From Pseudomonadota bacterium (GTDB lineage Bacteria; Pseudomonadota; Alphaproteobacteria; Rhizobiales; Xanthobacteraceae): a stretch of 12,265 nt of DNA. How positions within the stretch are numbered: position 1 is the first letter of the stretch; every line of letters starts with the position of its first letter. Made by a program: the position numbers and the translations under genes. Positions 1 through 7,327 of this stretch are shown piece after piece. Where the stretch lies: NCBI GenBank assembly GCA_023433965.1, contig JAEYTQ010000436.1, positions 1-12,265 on the forward strand, written 5' to 3'. A model generated the notes under the pieces. The model saw only the letters and a list, made by a program, of their open reading frames with translations. It did no database searches and was not told the origin of the DNA.

Positions 1-524
1 TCGCGGAACACCTGCTTGGTCTTCTCGCGATCCCAGACTTCCTTGGTGAAAGGTTTGTCGCGCGCGATGATCTCGCGCATCTTCTTCTCGATCGCGGCGA
101 AGTCGTCCGGCGTGAACGGCTCGTTGCGGAAGAAGTCGTAGTAGAAGCCGTTCTCGATCACGGGACCGATGGTGACCTGGGTGCCCGGCCACAGCGTCTG
201 CACGGCTTCCGCCAGCACGTGCGCGCAGTCGTGGCGGATCAATTCGAGCGCGCGCGGATCGTCGCGATTGACCAGCTCGATTCGAGCGTCGGCCTCGATG
301 GGATCGTTGAGATCGGCGAGCGCGCCGTCGAGCGCCATCGCAACCGTGCGCTTGGCGAGCGACGGCGATATGCCCTTGGCGATGTCGAGGCCGGTGATGC
401 CCTTGTCATATTCGCGCCGGGCGCCGTCGGGGAAGGTGAGGGTGACTTTGGGAGCGGGGGTCACGGGCTTCAAATTGGACAGGCTGTACTGGAAGCCGGA
501 CTCGGATTTGGGCTGTTCGGTCAT
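1..524 (-). CDS. thrS: Threonyl-tRNA synthetase, N-terminal part (cut by the window edge)
   Basis: Charges tRNA-Thr with threonine in the cytoplasm; essential for translation. The 174 visible residues begin [14 protein letters not shown]. They contain a TGS domain (about residues 26-86, with [19 protein letters not shown]) and the start of the second, editing domain. The editing-site HxxxH motif is visible as H98-DCA-H102, followed by the family segment [13 protein letters not shown]. The catalytic class II core lies beyond the left edge. The ATG at 522-524 is preceded on the minus strand by AGGAG with a normal spacer, which fixes the start. The gene is divergent from the MFS gene at 707. Family and start are clear; only completeness cannot be judged. 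Confidence 0.97.
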   Translation of the reverse strand, partial: MTEQPKSESGFQYSLSNLKPVTPAPKVTLTFPDGARREYDKGITGLDIAKGISPSLAKRTVAMALDGALADLNDPIEADARIELVNRDDPRALELIRHDCAHVLAEAVQTLWPGTQVTIGPVIENGFYYDFFRNEPFTPDDFAAIEKKMREIIARDKPFTKEVWDREKTKQVFR

Positions 525-579
525 TGCTTTTCTCCTGAGGCTCACTCCTGCGAACGGGCGCAGGTAAGCGGGAACGAGC

Positions 580-607
580 GATATATCAGGCGATTCGGCC
601 CGCGCAA
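580..607 (-). promoter_or_regulatory. Possible sigma70-type promoter of thrS
   Basis: Read on the minus strand, TTGCGC (602-607) is followed by a 16-bp spacer and TATATC (580-585), about 56 bp upstream of the thrS ATG. Both hexamers are only partial matches to the alphaproteobacterial consensus, so this is a suggestion. No other clear signal was seen in the 525-706 gap. Confidence 0.3.
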
Positions 608-706
608 TCCGGCATTTCCAAGAAACTCGCGCAAAAGCGGGCGCCGCCCCAACTATTCGGCGTTGGACCCTTTAACTCGTCACGAGCCGCCGCTACATGC
701 GTTTGC

Positions 707-1879
707 ATGGAAAATGCTCCCGCCGCCGCTCGTTTCGCGCCGACCGCGCTGATGCTCGGCAATCTCGTCACCGGTTGCGCGGTGCTGGCGCCTGCGGGCA
801 TGCTGCCGGAATTGGCGAGTGGACTCGACGTCAGCATCCATGCGGCCGGGCTGCTGATCACCTTCGGTGCGGTGATGCTGTGCCTCGGCTCGCCGCTGAC
901 GGCTTGGCTCACCAGCCGCATCGAGCGGCGAATGCTGCTCACGACCACGCTCGCGGTGCTTGCCTTCGGTAATCTCGCCTCGGCCTTTGCACCCGATTAC
1001 ACCAGCCTCCTGATTGTTCGCCTCGTGATGCTCGCGGTCGGCGCGCTCTATACGCCGCAGGCCGCGGGCACCGCAGCCCTGATCGTGCCGACCGAGCGCC
1101 GCGGCAGCGCCATTGCGTACATTTTTCTCGGCTGGTCGCTCGCTGCCGCCGTCGGCCTGCCGCTGATCACGTTCATCGCCAGCCGTTATGGCTGGCGTGC
1201 GGCTTATGGCGGTATCGGTGTGCTCGGCTGCATCAGCTTCCTGCTGTTGTCGCTGCGTCTGCCGGCGGGCCTGAAGGGCGCACCGGTAGATCTGAAGACA
1301 TGGGCCGCCGTCGGCCGGAGCAGGACGATCCTGCTGCTGCTTGCGATCACGATGCTGCACATGTCGGGGCAGTTCGTGGTGTTCACCTACATGGGACCGC
1401 TGCTCAACAAGCTCACCGGTGCCGGCCCCGATGCTGTCGGCATGGTGTTTGCGCTCTACGGTGTCTGTGGCTTCCTCGGCGTCGTCGTCGCCACCCGCAT
1501 CGTCGACACCTGGGGCCCTTATCGCACCTCGCTGCTGTTCACCTGCCTGCTGTTGACGGGGATCGCGGGCTGGGCGATCGGCGCCGGCACGCTTGCATTC
1601 ATGACGGCCGGCGTCGCGGTCTGGGGCCTCGGCTTTGCCTCGACCAATTCGATGCAGCAGGTGCGGCTGGTCGCCGCCGCACCGCCGTTGGCATCGGCGA
1701 CCGTCGCGCTCAACACCTCCGTCCTCTATATCGGCCAGGCCGTCGGCTCCGCCATCGGCGGACTGTTGTTCGCCCGCGGGCTCCTGCATTCGCTCGGCTT
1801 CGTCGCCGTCGGTTTCGTTGTGCTGGCGCTGATCCTGGTGGTCCTGACCCGACCCCGGCCGACCGCTGCCGCCGCCTGA
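707..1879 (+). CDS. MFS transporter, DHA1-like exporter (AraJ/YdhP type)
   Basis: Predicted inner-membrane proton-driven exporter of 390 residues, the usual size for a 12-helix major facilitator protein. Hydrophobic segments run through the whole length. Family-like features are the loop after helix 2 (TSRIERRMLLTTT), a motif-C-like stretch around GSAIAYIFLGWSLAAAVGLP ending in RYGWRAAY, and the C-terminal VALNTSVLYIGQAVGSAIGG, typical of AraJ/sugar-efflux-like and drug:H+ antiporter-1 members. The substrate cannot be told from sequence. The ATG at 707 is chosen because it leaves a short cytoplasmic N-terminus before helix 1; no good Shine-Dalgarno is visible, and an in-frame ATG near residue 16 is an alternative. 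It is divergent from thrS; the next gene starts 89 bp downstream on the same strand. Confidence 0.88.
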   Translation: MENAPAAARFAPTALMLGNLVTGCAVLAPAGMLPELASGLDVSIHAAGLLITFGAVMLCLGSPLTAWLTSRIERRMLLTTTLAVLAFGNLASAFAPDYTSLLIVRLVMLAVGALYTPQAAGTAALIVPTERRGSAIAYIFLGWSLAAAVGLPLITFIASRYGWRAAYGGIGVLGCISFLLLSLRLPAGLKGAPVDLKTWAAVGRSRTILLLLAITMLHMSGQFVVFTYMGPLLNKLTGAGPDAVGMVFALYGVCGFLGVVVATRIVDTWGPYRTSLLFTCLLLTGIAGWAIGAGTLAFMTAGVAVWGLGFASTNSMQQVRLVAAAPPLASATVALNTSVLYIGQAVGSAIGGLLFARGLLHSLGFVAVGFVVLALILVVLTRPRPTAAAA

Positions 1880-1968
1880 ATGCCGCCTCTCCGAACGCAA
1901 GGTGCTTGGCAAACCGCGCGGGAGAGCGTTAGAACGCCGGTCATGGGGACCAAAGAGAGTTGACTGAG

Positions 1969-2343
1969 ATGAGGATGATTCTGGCGGTTGCCGCGGTGCT
2001 CTGTTCAGCTTCCGCATTTGCGCAAACCGAGAAGCCACCGATGGTCGGGGACAAGCCGCTGGTGCAGGTCAAGCCGAAGGGGGCCAAAGAGGCAGCGACC
2101 AGCCCCGCCGCCGCGAAGGGCAAGCCGCAGTCGATTGCCGTCCGACTCCAGGCCTGCCTCGAGATCGATGATGGCACCAAGGATCGCCTCAACTGCTACG
2201 ACGCCGTGATCCCGCCGGCGCCGAAGCCGAAGCCGGCGAAGGCCAAGGGCTACGCCGATTGCCGTTTCTTCAAGGAAGAGGACGAGCGGTTGGCCTGCTT
2301 CAACGGCTTTGCCGAGAGCATTCCGAAGCTTCCGAGGAACTGA
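1969..2343 (+). CDS. Small exported protein with duplicated Cys-x(11-12)-Cys units, function unknown
   Basis: A 124-residue protein with a clear Sec signal peptide (MRMILAVAAVLCSASAFA, likely cut before Q19), so periplasmic or secreted. After a Lys/Pro/Ala-rich linker (about 20-58) there are two similar units. The first is C63-LEIDDGTKDRLN-C76-YD and the second C98-RFFKEEDERLA-C110-FN, separated by a PAPKPKPAKAK linker. The C...D.RL.C[YF][DN] pattern recalls short cysteine modules in other proteobacterial exported proteins, including VasI-like ones, but I cannot assign a family. Each pair could form a disulfide. ATG 1969 is chosen because AAAGAGAG lies 9 bp upstream and the signal peptide begins there; an in-frame TTG at 1960 and an ATG at 1975 are alternatives. 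It may be transcribed with the MFS gene. Confidence 0.8.
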   Translation: MRMILAVAAVLCSASAFAQTEKPPMVGDKPLVQVKPKGAKEAATSPAAAKGKPQSIAVRLQACLEIDDGTKDRLNCYDAVIPPAPKPKPAKAKGYADCRFFKEEDERLACFNGFAESIPKLPRN

Positions 2344-2360
2344 TCCTCGCCACGCCACAA

Positions 2361-2459
2361 CATGATCCGGAAAAGTGCGAAGCGGTTTTCCGGAAGGATC
2401 ATGCGTAAACAACAATCTAAGGCGCGATGACGCTTCGTCAGAATCTCAAGGCGCTTTAG
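2361..2459. repeat. Dispersed palindromic repeat, long form (copy A)
   Basis: The first half is a hairpin with arms CATGATCC (2361-2368) and GGATCATG (2396-2403) and an inner stem GGAAAA/TTTTCC around GTGCGAAGCGG. The second half (about 2417-2459) is an imperfect palindrome from TAAGGCGCGATGACG to GCGCTTTAG. This layout is the one I recall as a very common intergenic repeat in Bradyrhizobium and relatives. A shorter copy in opposite orientation lies at 9920-9968. It sits between two converging genes and its right end overlaps the stop codon of the hydrolase gene. Confidence 0.8.
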
Positions 2460-3784
2460 CGATTGGTTGAAGCGACGCGCGCCAGCGCGAGCGCTGGCGT
2501 CGCAGACATCTTCACCAAGACGTCCTTGAGCGGATCCTGCGTCCAGGCGCGCGTTACGTAGTCGCGATGGGTGATCCCCTCGCCAGTCTCCACGAACACC
2601 ACGCTGCCGGGCCGCAGCGGCCCGTCCATGTCCTCGGCGACGATGATGCCCTTCTGCCTGAGCATGCTCATCAGTTCGCGGTCGCGGCGAGCGGTGTAGC
2701 GGGTATAGGCACTGACGAAGAAGCCGGAACGGTGGCGCTCGATCCAGGACGCGAACTTGTCCATTTCGCCATAGACGGCGTCGAGCAGAACGACGCCGCG
2801 GACGCGGTCGCTGATGCCGCCGACCTCCAGGCTCCAGGCCGTGGGCAGGAAGCCGCCGCTATATCCGACGATCACGATCGGCATGTCGGCGAAGGCGCGC
2901 GCGCTGTTGGGATCGCCGGTGAGGCGGGCGAGGTGAGTGGCCGACTCCTCCATGAAGCGCTTGAAGCCGCCGGGCTGCCAGAACTTGCCGGCGCTGGAAT
3001 CGGCGGCATCGACGGCCATTTGCGGTGCGAGCAGGATGGCATTGGCGCCGGAATCGGTAATCTGCTTCGGCACCATCTGCCGGTCGCGCACGTCGCGCTG
3101 GAGCGTCGCGCCATTGCCGTGGAAGAAAACCACGATGACGCCGGGCCTGCGCAGGTCGAAATGCTCGGGCACATGCACCAGCACGCGGCTGTCGCTGTAG
3201 GTCTCGTCCTGCCAGTAGACGCGCCCGGAATAGCTGCGGTGACCGCGGCGGTCGCCCTTGGCGATGTTGAGGAAGGGCGCGTCGGAGGCGGGGTTGTTGC
3301 CGAAATAGGGGAAGGCCGACGACTTCATGCTGACGAGCGTCGTCAGGTCCTCGCGCGGCGGGCGCTTGTAGGGGACTTGCGGCTCGAGCGACGCTACCTT
3401 GTAGGGTGCCTGGTCCGGCTGAGGCTGCACCGCCCGCTTGGGCGAGAAGTCCGACATCTGCCGTTGCAGGAAGCCTTCACTCGCCGAGGGGAAGCGCTCC
3501 CTGAATTGCGGAGCGGGGAAGCGATCCTCGAACGTGTCGCCGCCTGCCACCTGCCGATTTGTCTTGGCGACGACCTGATTAATGCCTTGGACGTTGGCCT
3601 GGACATTGGCTTGGGCGTTCGTCGCGAGGGCGGCCGGGCTCGGCGCCTGGCCGCATTGAACCAGCATCAGCGAAAGCGGCACCAAGGTTGAGATCAGGCC
3701 GAGCCGGAGCAGACGATTGTGCCGACCGGACCCTGTCCGATCGGCACAACCATCAGCTCTCAATTTCGGAACGGCCCCGACCAT
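2456..3784 (-). CDS. Alpha/beta-hydrolase-fold protein, probably exported or membrane-anchored
   Basis: A 442-residue protein with a hydrophobic segment near residues 25-43 (LLRLGLISTLVPLSLMLV). A low-complexity region follows (repeated VQAN near 58-66, Pro/Gln-rich to about 145), then a hydrolase domain from about 195. Catalytic features fit an alpha/beta hydrolase: HGNG at 222-225 after a hydrophobic strand (oxyanion loop), nucleophile elbow GYSGG with Ser309, candidate acid Asp335 (LLDAVYGE), and candidate His406 (GITHRDY). Substrate unknown. Cys44 follows the hydrophobic segment, but LVQC is a poor lipobox, so a lipoprotein is only possible. The start at 3784 has GGTGG directly adjacent rather than a spaced Shine-Dalgarno, so a start nearer the hydrophobic segment is possible. 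The TAA stop (2456-2458) lies inside the repeat at 2361-2459. Divergent from the APC permease. Confidence 0.85.
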   Translation of the reverse strand: MVGAVPKLRADGCADRTGSGRHNRLLRLGLISTLVPLSLMLVQCGQAPSPAALATNAQANVQANVQGINQVVAKTNRQVAGGDTFEDRFPAPQFRERFPSASEGFLQRQMSDFSPKRAVQPQPDQAPYKVASLEPQVPYKRPPREDLTTLVSMKSSAFPYFGNNPASDAPFLNIAKGDRRGHRSYSGRVYWQDETYSDSRVLVHVPEHFDLRRPGVIVVFFHGNGATLQRDVRDRQMVPKQITDSGANAILLAPQMAVDAADSSAGKFWQPGGFKRFMEESATHLARLTGDPNSARAFADMPIVIVGYSGGFLPTAWSLEVGGISDRVRGVVLLDAVYGEMDKFASWIERHRSGFFVSAYTRYTARRDRELMSMLRQKGIIVAEDMDGPLRPGSVVFVETGEGITHRDYVTRAWTQDPLKDVLVKMSATPALALARVASTNR

Positions 3785-3859
3785 CCACCCATGACCCCAA
3801 AAGTCACGTCCATCGGCAATCCAGACAATTGAGCCGACTGGCGTTTAGGCGACGTTACG

Positions 3860-3930
3860 TGTCCGGACAAACTTCCCCACATCCGGAACGGTCAAAAGGA
3901 CCACGCAATCATGTCCTGATTGTGGGGAAG
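3860..3930. promoter_or_regulatory. Cluster of inverted repeats, candidate operator or structured leader
   Basis: Four dyad symmetries lie within 71 bp: TGTCCGGACA alone, the outer pair CTTCCCCACA/TGTGGGGAAG, and two nested pairs. They could be operator sites for the divergent promoters, or a structured 5' leader of the hydrolase transcript. No regulator gene is next to it, so the role is inferred only from symmetry and position. Confidence 0.4.
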
Positions 3931-4015
3931 GGGAACGGGGCATTCCGGGCAATCCAACGTCATCGTCAGAATGCGTGCCTGGGCGGTGTCTCGGTACCCG
4001 CTGCGGTTGCCTCAT

Positions 4016-4031
4016 TTAACCCTTGTTAACC
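4016..4031. promoter_or_regulatory. TTAACC direct repeat, weak CtrA-like site
   Basis: TTAACC occurs at 4016-4021 and again at 4026-4031, one helical turn apart. The spacing between the two TTAA cores is 6 bp instead of the 7 bp of the CtrA consensus TTAA-N7-TTAAC; taking TTTA at 4015-4018 gives N7 with one mismatch. It lies about 70 bp upstream of the permease start. Weak evidence on its own. Confidence 0.25.
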
Positions 4032-4102
4032 TTGCTTGAATTGACTGGGCCAAACTGCCTGATGGGCTCGCGAGGCGAAACGCCTGAGGTTTGAGGACCC
4101 TG

Positions 4103-5470
4103 ATGACGGCATCAGATGCGGGTACCGCGTCCTGGACGGGCCGGCTGACCGGGAGCGGGGCCGGCGTCTCCGTTCCGGTCGCAACCGCCATCGTCGTTGC
4201 CGACATGATCGGGGTCGGCGTCTTCACCAGCCTCGGCTTCCAGGTCAAGGACATCCCGTCCGGCTTCTCGATCCTGCTGCTGTGGACCGTTGGCGGCATC
4301 GTCGCGCTGTGCGGCGTGTTCGCCTACAGCGAACTCGGCGCGATGTTTCCGCGCTCGAGCGGCGAGTACAATTTCCTCGGCCGCGCCTATCATCCCGCCT
4401 TCGGCTTTCTCGCCGGCTGGGTGTCCGCAACGGTCGGCTTTGCGGCGCCGGTCGCGCTCGCCGCGATGGCGTTCGGCGAATATGCCAAATCGGTCGTCCC
4501 GGATCTGCCGCCGATCCCGCTCGCCATCGGCGTGGTGTGGCTGGTCTCGCTCGTGCAACTGACCGGCGTCAGACACTCCTCGGCCTTCCAGCTGATCTCG
4601 ACCATCCTCAAAGTCGTGCTCATCGTCGCCTTCCTGGTCGCCGGCTTCGTCATCGCCGTCCCGCAACCGATCACGTTCGCGCCCCAGCCGGGCGATCTCG
4701 CCCACATCGTCAGCGCGCCCTTCGCGATCGGGCTCGTCTTCGTGATGTATTCGTTTTCGGGCTGGAACGCCGCGACCTACATCATCGGCGAGATGAAGAC
4801 GCCGCAGCGGAGCCTGCCGCGCGCGCTGCTCGCGGGGACGCTGATCGTGCTCGTGCTGTATGTCGCGCTGAATGCGGTGTTTCTCTATTCCACGCCGGTG
4901 AGCGCGCTTGCCGGCCAACTCGACGTGGCCAGTGTCGCCGGCACCGCCATCTTCGGAAGTCTCGGCGGCCGGATCGTCGGCGCCATGATCTGCTTCGGCC
5001 TGATCTCCTCGATCAGCGCGATGATGTGGATCGGCCCGCGCGTGATGATGACGATGGGGGAGGACATTCCCGCCTTGCGCGTGTTCTCGAAGCGATCGGT
5101 GAGCGGCGCGCCGGCCTATGCCATCCTGTTTCAGCTCGCGGTCGCCAACCTCTTGCTGTTCACGCGCAGCTTCGAAGCGGTGCTCGACTTCATCCAGTTC
5201 GCGCTGCTGTTCTGCTCGTTCTTCACGGTGGCCGGCGTCATCAAGCTCCGCATCACCGATCCCGATTTGCCGCGGCCGTATCGTGCCTGGGGATACCCGT
5301 TCACGCCGCTCGTCTTCCTGCTCGTGACGGCGTTCATGATGTACTACCTTTTGACCGAGCGACCGGTGCAGTCGCTGTCGGGGATGCTCGTCATGCTCTC
5401 TGGCCTGTTGATTTATGCTGTTTTCCGCAGGCGGCCGGTCGCCGCTGCCGCTTCACCACATCAAGAATAG
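4103..5470 (+). CDS. APC-family amino acid permease
   Basis: A 455-residue inner-membrane transporter of the amino acid-polyamine-organocation superfamily, with about 12 hydrophobic segments. The helix-1 signature is visible as ADMIGVGVFTSLG (GVGVF at 37-41), the helix 2-3 region as AYSELGAMFPRSSGEY then GFLAGW, and the helix-6 region as YSFSGWNAATYIIGEMKTP followed by RSLPRAL. These match LAT/YfnA-like permeases, so an amino acid or related amine is the likely substrate; which one cannot be read. ATG 4103 is chosen because GAGG at 4093-4096 lies 6 bp upstream; an in-frame TTG at 4091 overlaps that site. The C-terminal tail is short and cytoplasmic. Only 2 bp separate its stop from the next ATG, so the two genes are almost certainly cotranscribed. 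Confidence 0.93.
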   Translation: MTASDAGTASWTGRLTGSGAGVSVPVATAIVVADMIGVGVFTSLGFQVKDIPSGFSILLLWTVGGIVALCGVFAYSELGAMFPRSSGEYNFLGRAYHPAFGFLAGWVSATVGFAAPVALAAMAFGEYAKSVVPDLPPIPLAIGVVWLVSLVQLTGVRHSSAFQLISTILKVVLIVAFLVAGFVIAVPQPITFAPQPGDLAHIVSAPFAIGLVFVMYSFSGWNAATYIIGEMKTPQRSLPRALLAGTLIVLVLYVALNAVFLYSTPVSALAGQLDVASVAGTAIFGSLGGRIVGAMICFGLISSISAMMWIGPRVMMTMGEDIPALRVFSKRSVSGAPAYAILFQLAVANLLLFTRSFEAVLDFIQFALLFCSFFTVAGVIKLRITDPDLPRPYRAWGYPFTPLVFLLVTAFMMYYLLTERPVQSLSGMLVMLSGLLIYAVFRRRPVAAAASPHQE

Positions 5471-5472
5471 AC

Positions 5473-6687
5473 ATGCTCGTATCCCTGAGAATCGCGGCCG
5501 TTGCTTTCGCCCTCCTGGCCGCGGCCGTTTCGTCCGCGCGCGCCGCCGACGTCACCTTCGACGACACCGCGCGCTTCCTGGCGGGCATGCAGCCTTCAGC
5601 GGACTCGCCCCTGGTGCCGCTCACCCGGGACCCGGCCTGGCAGCGTCATGCCAAATTCTTCGACAACGCTTTCGCCCAGCTCGAACAGCGGCAGCTCTCC
5701 AAGATCCGCAGCTGGGCCGACGTCAATCTGGCCGCGCCCCGGCCGACCATGTTCTACCTGTTCAGCGGTCCGGACTTCCTCTACGCCAACGCTTTTTATT
5801 CCAAGGCCGGCACCTATGTGCTCGGCGCGCTCGAGCCGGTCGGCACCGTGCCCGATCTGACACGCCTTTCGCGCGGTTCGGTCGGCGCCGCTCTCTACAA
5901 CGTCGAGCGCTCCCTCGGTTCGATCCTGAGCTTCTCCTTCTTCATCACCAAGCAGATGAAGGTCGACCTGAGCGCCAACCAGGTCAACGGCACCTTGCCG
6001 ATTCTCTATGTCTTCCTCGCCCGTTCCGGCAAGACCATCCGCAACGTCGAGATGGTCGCGCTCGACGACAAGGGGGGGATGCATGGCCGCGATGACAATC
6101 CGGGACGAAACGCGACACGGGGCGTCCGCATCACCTTCGCGGGTAGCGACGGTGAAGTACGCACGCTGTATTACTTCTCGACCGACCTCTCCAATTCCGG
6201 GGCGCGTGCAGCCGGTTTCCTGAAATTCTGCGAAACGCTGGGCCCCGGCAACAGCCTGCTCAAGAGCGCCTCCTATCTGCTGCACTCCGGCAACTTCACC
6301 GTCGTGCGGGACTGGTTGCTCGCCAACAGCACGACCATCATCCAGGACGATTCCGGCATTCCGCTCGCGAACTACAACGCGCGGCAATGGCGGTTCTTCC
6401 CGTTCGGACGCTATCTCGGCCCCATCGACGAATTCCCCGGCCGTTACCAGGGGCGCTACGCCGAGCTGTTCAGGCGCGCCCAGCCGATCGATTTCGGCGT
6501 CGGCTATCGCTGGCGGACGCATGAGTCGAACCTGCTGCTGTCGGTGAAGGTGCCAGGCAGCGAGACCGCGCCGGAAGCGGAGACCATTTCGGCTGCCGAG
6601 CCGCCGCCAAGGCCGCCGCGTCCGAAGCGACTCCGTCCGCCGGAGTCGATCCCTCCGTCGCAGGGACGGTTCTACTGGTTCCGATGA
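5473..6687 (+). CDS. Exported protein of unknown family, cotranscribed with the APC permease
   Basis: A 404-residue protein with a strong Sec signal peptide (MLVSLRIAAV... ending SARA, likely cut before A25), hence periplasmic or surface located. The mature part is rich in aromatic and hydroxyl residues, with notable stretches PTMFYLFSGPDFLYANAF (about 91-108), the Gly/Asp-rich loop DDKGGMHGRDDNPGR (198-212) and FFPFGRYLGPIDEFPGRY (308-325). It has a single Cys (253) and ends in a Pro/Arg-rich tail (366-398) before RFYWFR. I do not recognise a known domain or catalytic motif. Its ATG is 2 bp after the permease stop, without room for an independent promoter, which suggests a joint role or translational coupling. 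Its stop directly touches the stop of the convergent small gene at 6688. Confidence 0.85.
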   Translation: MLVSLRIAAVAFALLAAAVSSARAADVTFDDTARFLAGMQPSADSPLVPLTRDPAWQRHAKFFDNAFAQLEQRQLSKIRSWADVNLAAPRPTMFYLFSGPDFLYANAFYSKAGTYVLGALEPVGTVPDLTRLSRGSVGAALYNVERSLGSILSFSFFITKQMKVDLSANQVNGTLPILYVFLARSGKTIRNVEMVALDDKGGMHGRDDNPGRNATRGVRITFAGSDGEVRTLYYFSTDLSNSGARAAGFLKFCETLGPGNSLLKSASYLLHSGNFTVVRDWLLANSTTIIQDDSGIPLANYNARQWRFFPFGRYLGPIDEFPGRYQGRYAELFRRAQPIDFGVGYRWRTHESNLLLSVKVPGSETAPEAETISAAEPPPRPPRPKRLRPPESIPPSQGRFYWFR

Positions 6688-6894
6688 CTACCAATGCACG
6701 CTTTGGCTCGGCACGATGAACGTCGTCGTGCTTGGCTGTGTCGCAAGGCTTCTCGCCAGAAACCAGCCTGAGCCGAGGACGAGCGCGAGCAGGGCCAGGA
6801 TGGCGAGCAGGTCGATGGTTCTGGGATCGTGTCCCCTGCGACCGAAGTTCGGACCAGGCTTGAGGTGAAAATGCGGGCTGATTTTCCAGCGCAT
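6688..6894 (-). CDS. Small single-pass membrane protein, 68 residues, function unknown
   Basis: Starts MRWKISPHFHLKPGPNFG, has a charged segment RRGHDPRTID, one strong transmembrane helix at about 29-48 (LLAILALLALVLGSGWFLA), and a polar tail ending SQSVHW. The positive residues before the helix predict a cytoplasmic N-terminus. The ATG at 6892-6894 is preceded on the minus strand by GGGAGGAGACAACG, a near-ideal Shine-Dalgarno with 7-8 bp spacing. This makes the short form far better than the 110-residue reading starting at 7020. It lies 94 bp downstream of yidD on the same strand and may be in its transcript. Its TAG is adjacent to the opposing stop at 6687. Confidence 0.75.
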   Translation of the reverse strand: MRWKISPHFHLKPGPNFGRRGHDPRTIDLLAILALLALVLGSGWFLARSLATQPSTTTFIVPSQSVHW

Positions 6895-6988
6895 CGTTGT
6901 CTCCTCCCGTGGGGAGCATCGAAACAACGCGTGCGGAAAGTCCTGGGTTCCGCTCGGGGCAACGCTGCGCAAAGCACTGCAGCAAACG

Positions 6989-7327
6989 TCAGGATGCATT
7001 GACCCCGCGCCAGCGGCCAAAGCGCCAGGGCAGATACCAGCGTGCGCCCGGCGGCGGGGTGAGTGGCACGTTGTCGATGCCGGACGTGCCGAAGGGATGG
7101 CAGCGGAGCAGGCGGGCGAGGGTCATCCAGCCGCCGGCCCAGAGCCCGAACCGCTCGATCGCTTCGTCGGCATAAGCGGAGCAGGTCGGCAAATGCCGGC
7201 AGTTGTAGCCAACCAAGGGAGATAGCGTATGACGGTACAGCCAGATCAGCGCACGGCCGAACCTGCGCGGCAGCCGGAGCGCACCATCGAGGGAATTGGA
7301 ACAATGGTCGCAGGCTGAATGCTTCAT
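6989..7327 (-). CDS. yidD: Membrane protein insertion efficiency factor YidD
   Basis: A 112-residue protein of the YidD (formerly DUF37) family, which associates with the inner membrane and assists YidC-dependent membrane insertion. The core is unmistakable: [20 protein letters not shown] (about 23-42), then [19 protein letters not shown] with Cys43 and Cys49, then RLLRCHPFG with Cys76, ending in a variable tail. The N-terminus carries an extra CDHCSNS segment before the amphipathic helix. The ATG at 7327 lacks a strong Shine-Dalgarno (a GAGG lies rather far upstream), so the exact start is moderately sure. It is not next to rpmH-rnpA-yidC here; neighbours on the same strand are the 68-residue membrane protein and, beyond an opposing gene, the IscU-like scaffold. 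Confidence 0.95.
   Translation of the reverse strand: MKHSACDHCSNSLDGALRLPRRFGRALIWLYRHTLSPLVGYNCRHLPTCSAYADEAIERFGLWAGGWMTLARLLRCHPFGTSGIDNVPLTPPPGARWYLPWRFGRWRGVNAS

Larger units (their letters stand above)
3785..4102. other. 318-bp divergent intergenic region with dense dyad symmetry
   Basis: This gap separates the starts of the hydrolase (minus) and APC permease (plus) genes. It holds a perfect 10-bp palindrome TGTCCGGACA (3860-3869), a 10-bp inverted repeat CTTCCCCACA/TGTGGGGAAG (3872-3881 and 3921-3930), and inside that GGTC/GACC (3890-3902) and CAATCA/TGATTG (3906-3922). Further right are a TTAACC direct repeat (4016-4031) and a small hairpin AGGCG-AAA-CGCCT (4073-4085) just before the permease Shine-Dalgarno. 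No convincing gene is seen in it and no clear -35/-10 pair was found. Confidence 0.7.

Noticed and set aside
680..2038. 452-codon minus-strand open frame opposite the MFS gene
   Set aside because: Low-complexity Arg/Gln/His/Glu-rich product typical of antisense reading of GC-rich genes; the plus strand has a clear transporter.
2567..3691. 374-codon plus-strand open frame opposite the hydrolase gene
   Set aside because: Antisense shadow with no recognisable domain; the minus strand has hydrolase motifs.
3652..3784. Lipoprotein signal for the hydrolase
   Set aside because: The only cysteine after the hydrophobic segment is preceded by LVQ, and Gln at -1 is not a proper lipobox.
3688..4029. 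113-codon plus-strand open frame in the hydrolase-permease gap
   Set aside because: It overlaps the hydrolase 5' end, has no Shine-Dalgarno, spans the inverted repeats and gives an Arg/His-rich product.
4282..6687. An 801-codon open frame running through the permease gene into the exported protein gene
   Set aside because: The first 397 codons are an Arg-rich out-of-frame reading of the APC permease. The true product starts at ATG 5473 with a signal peptide.
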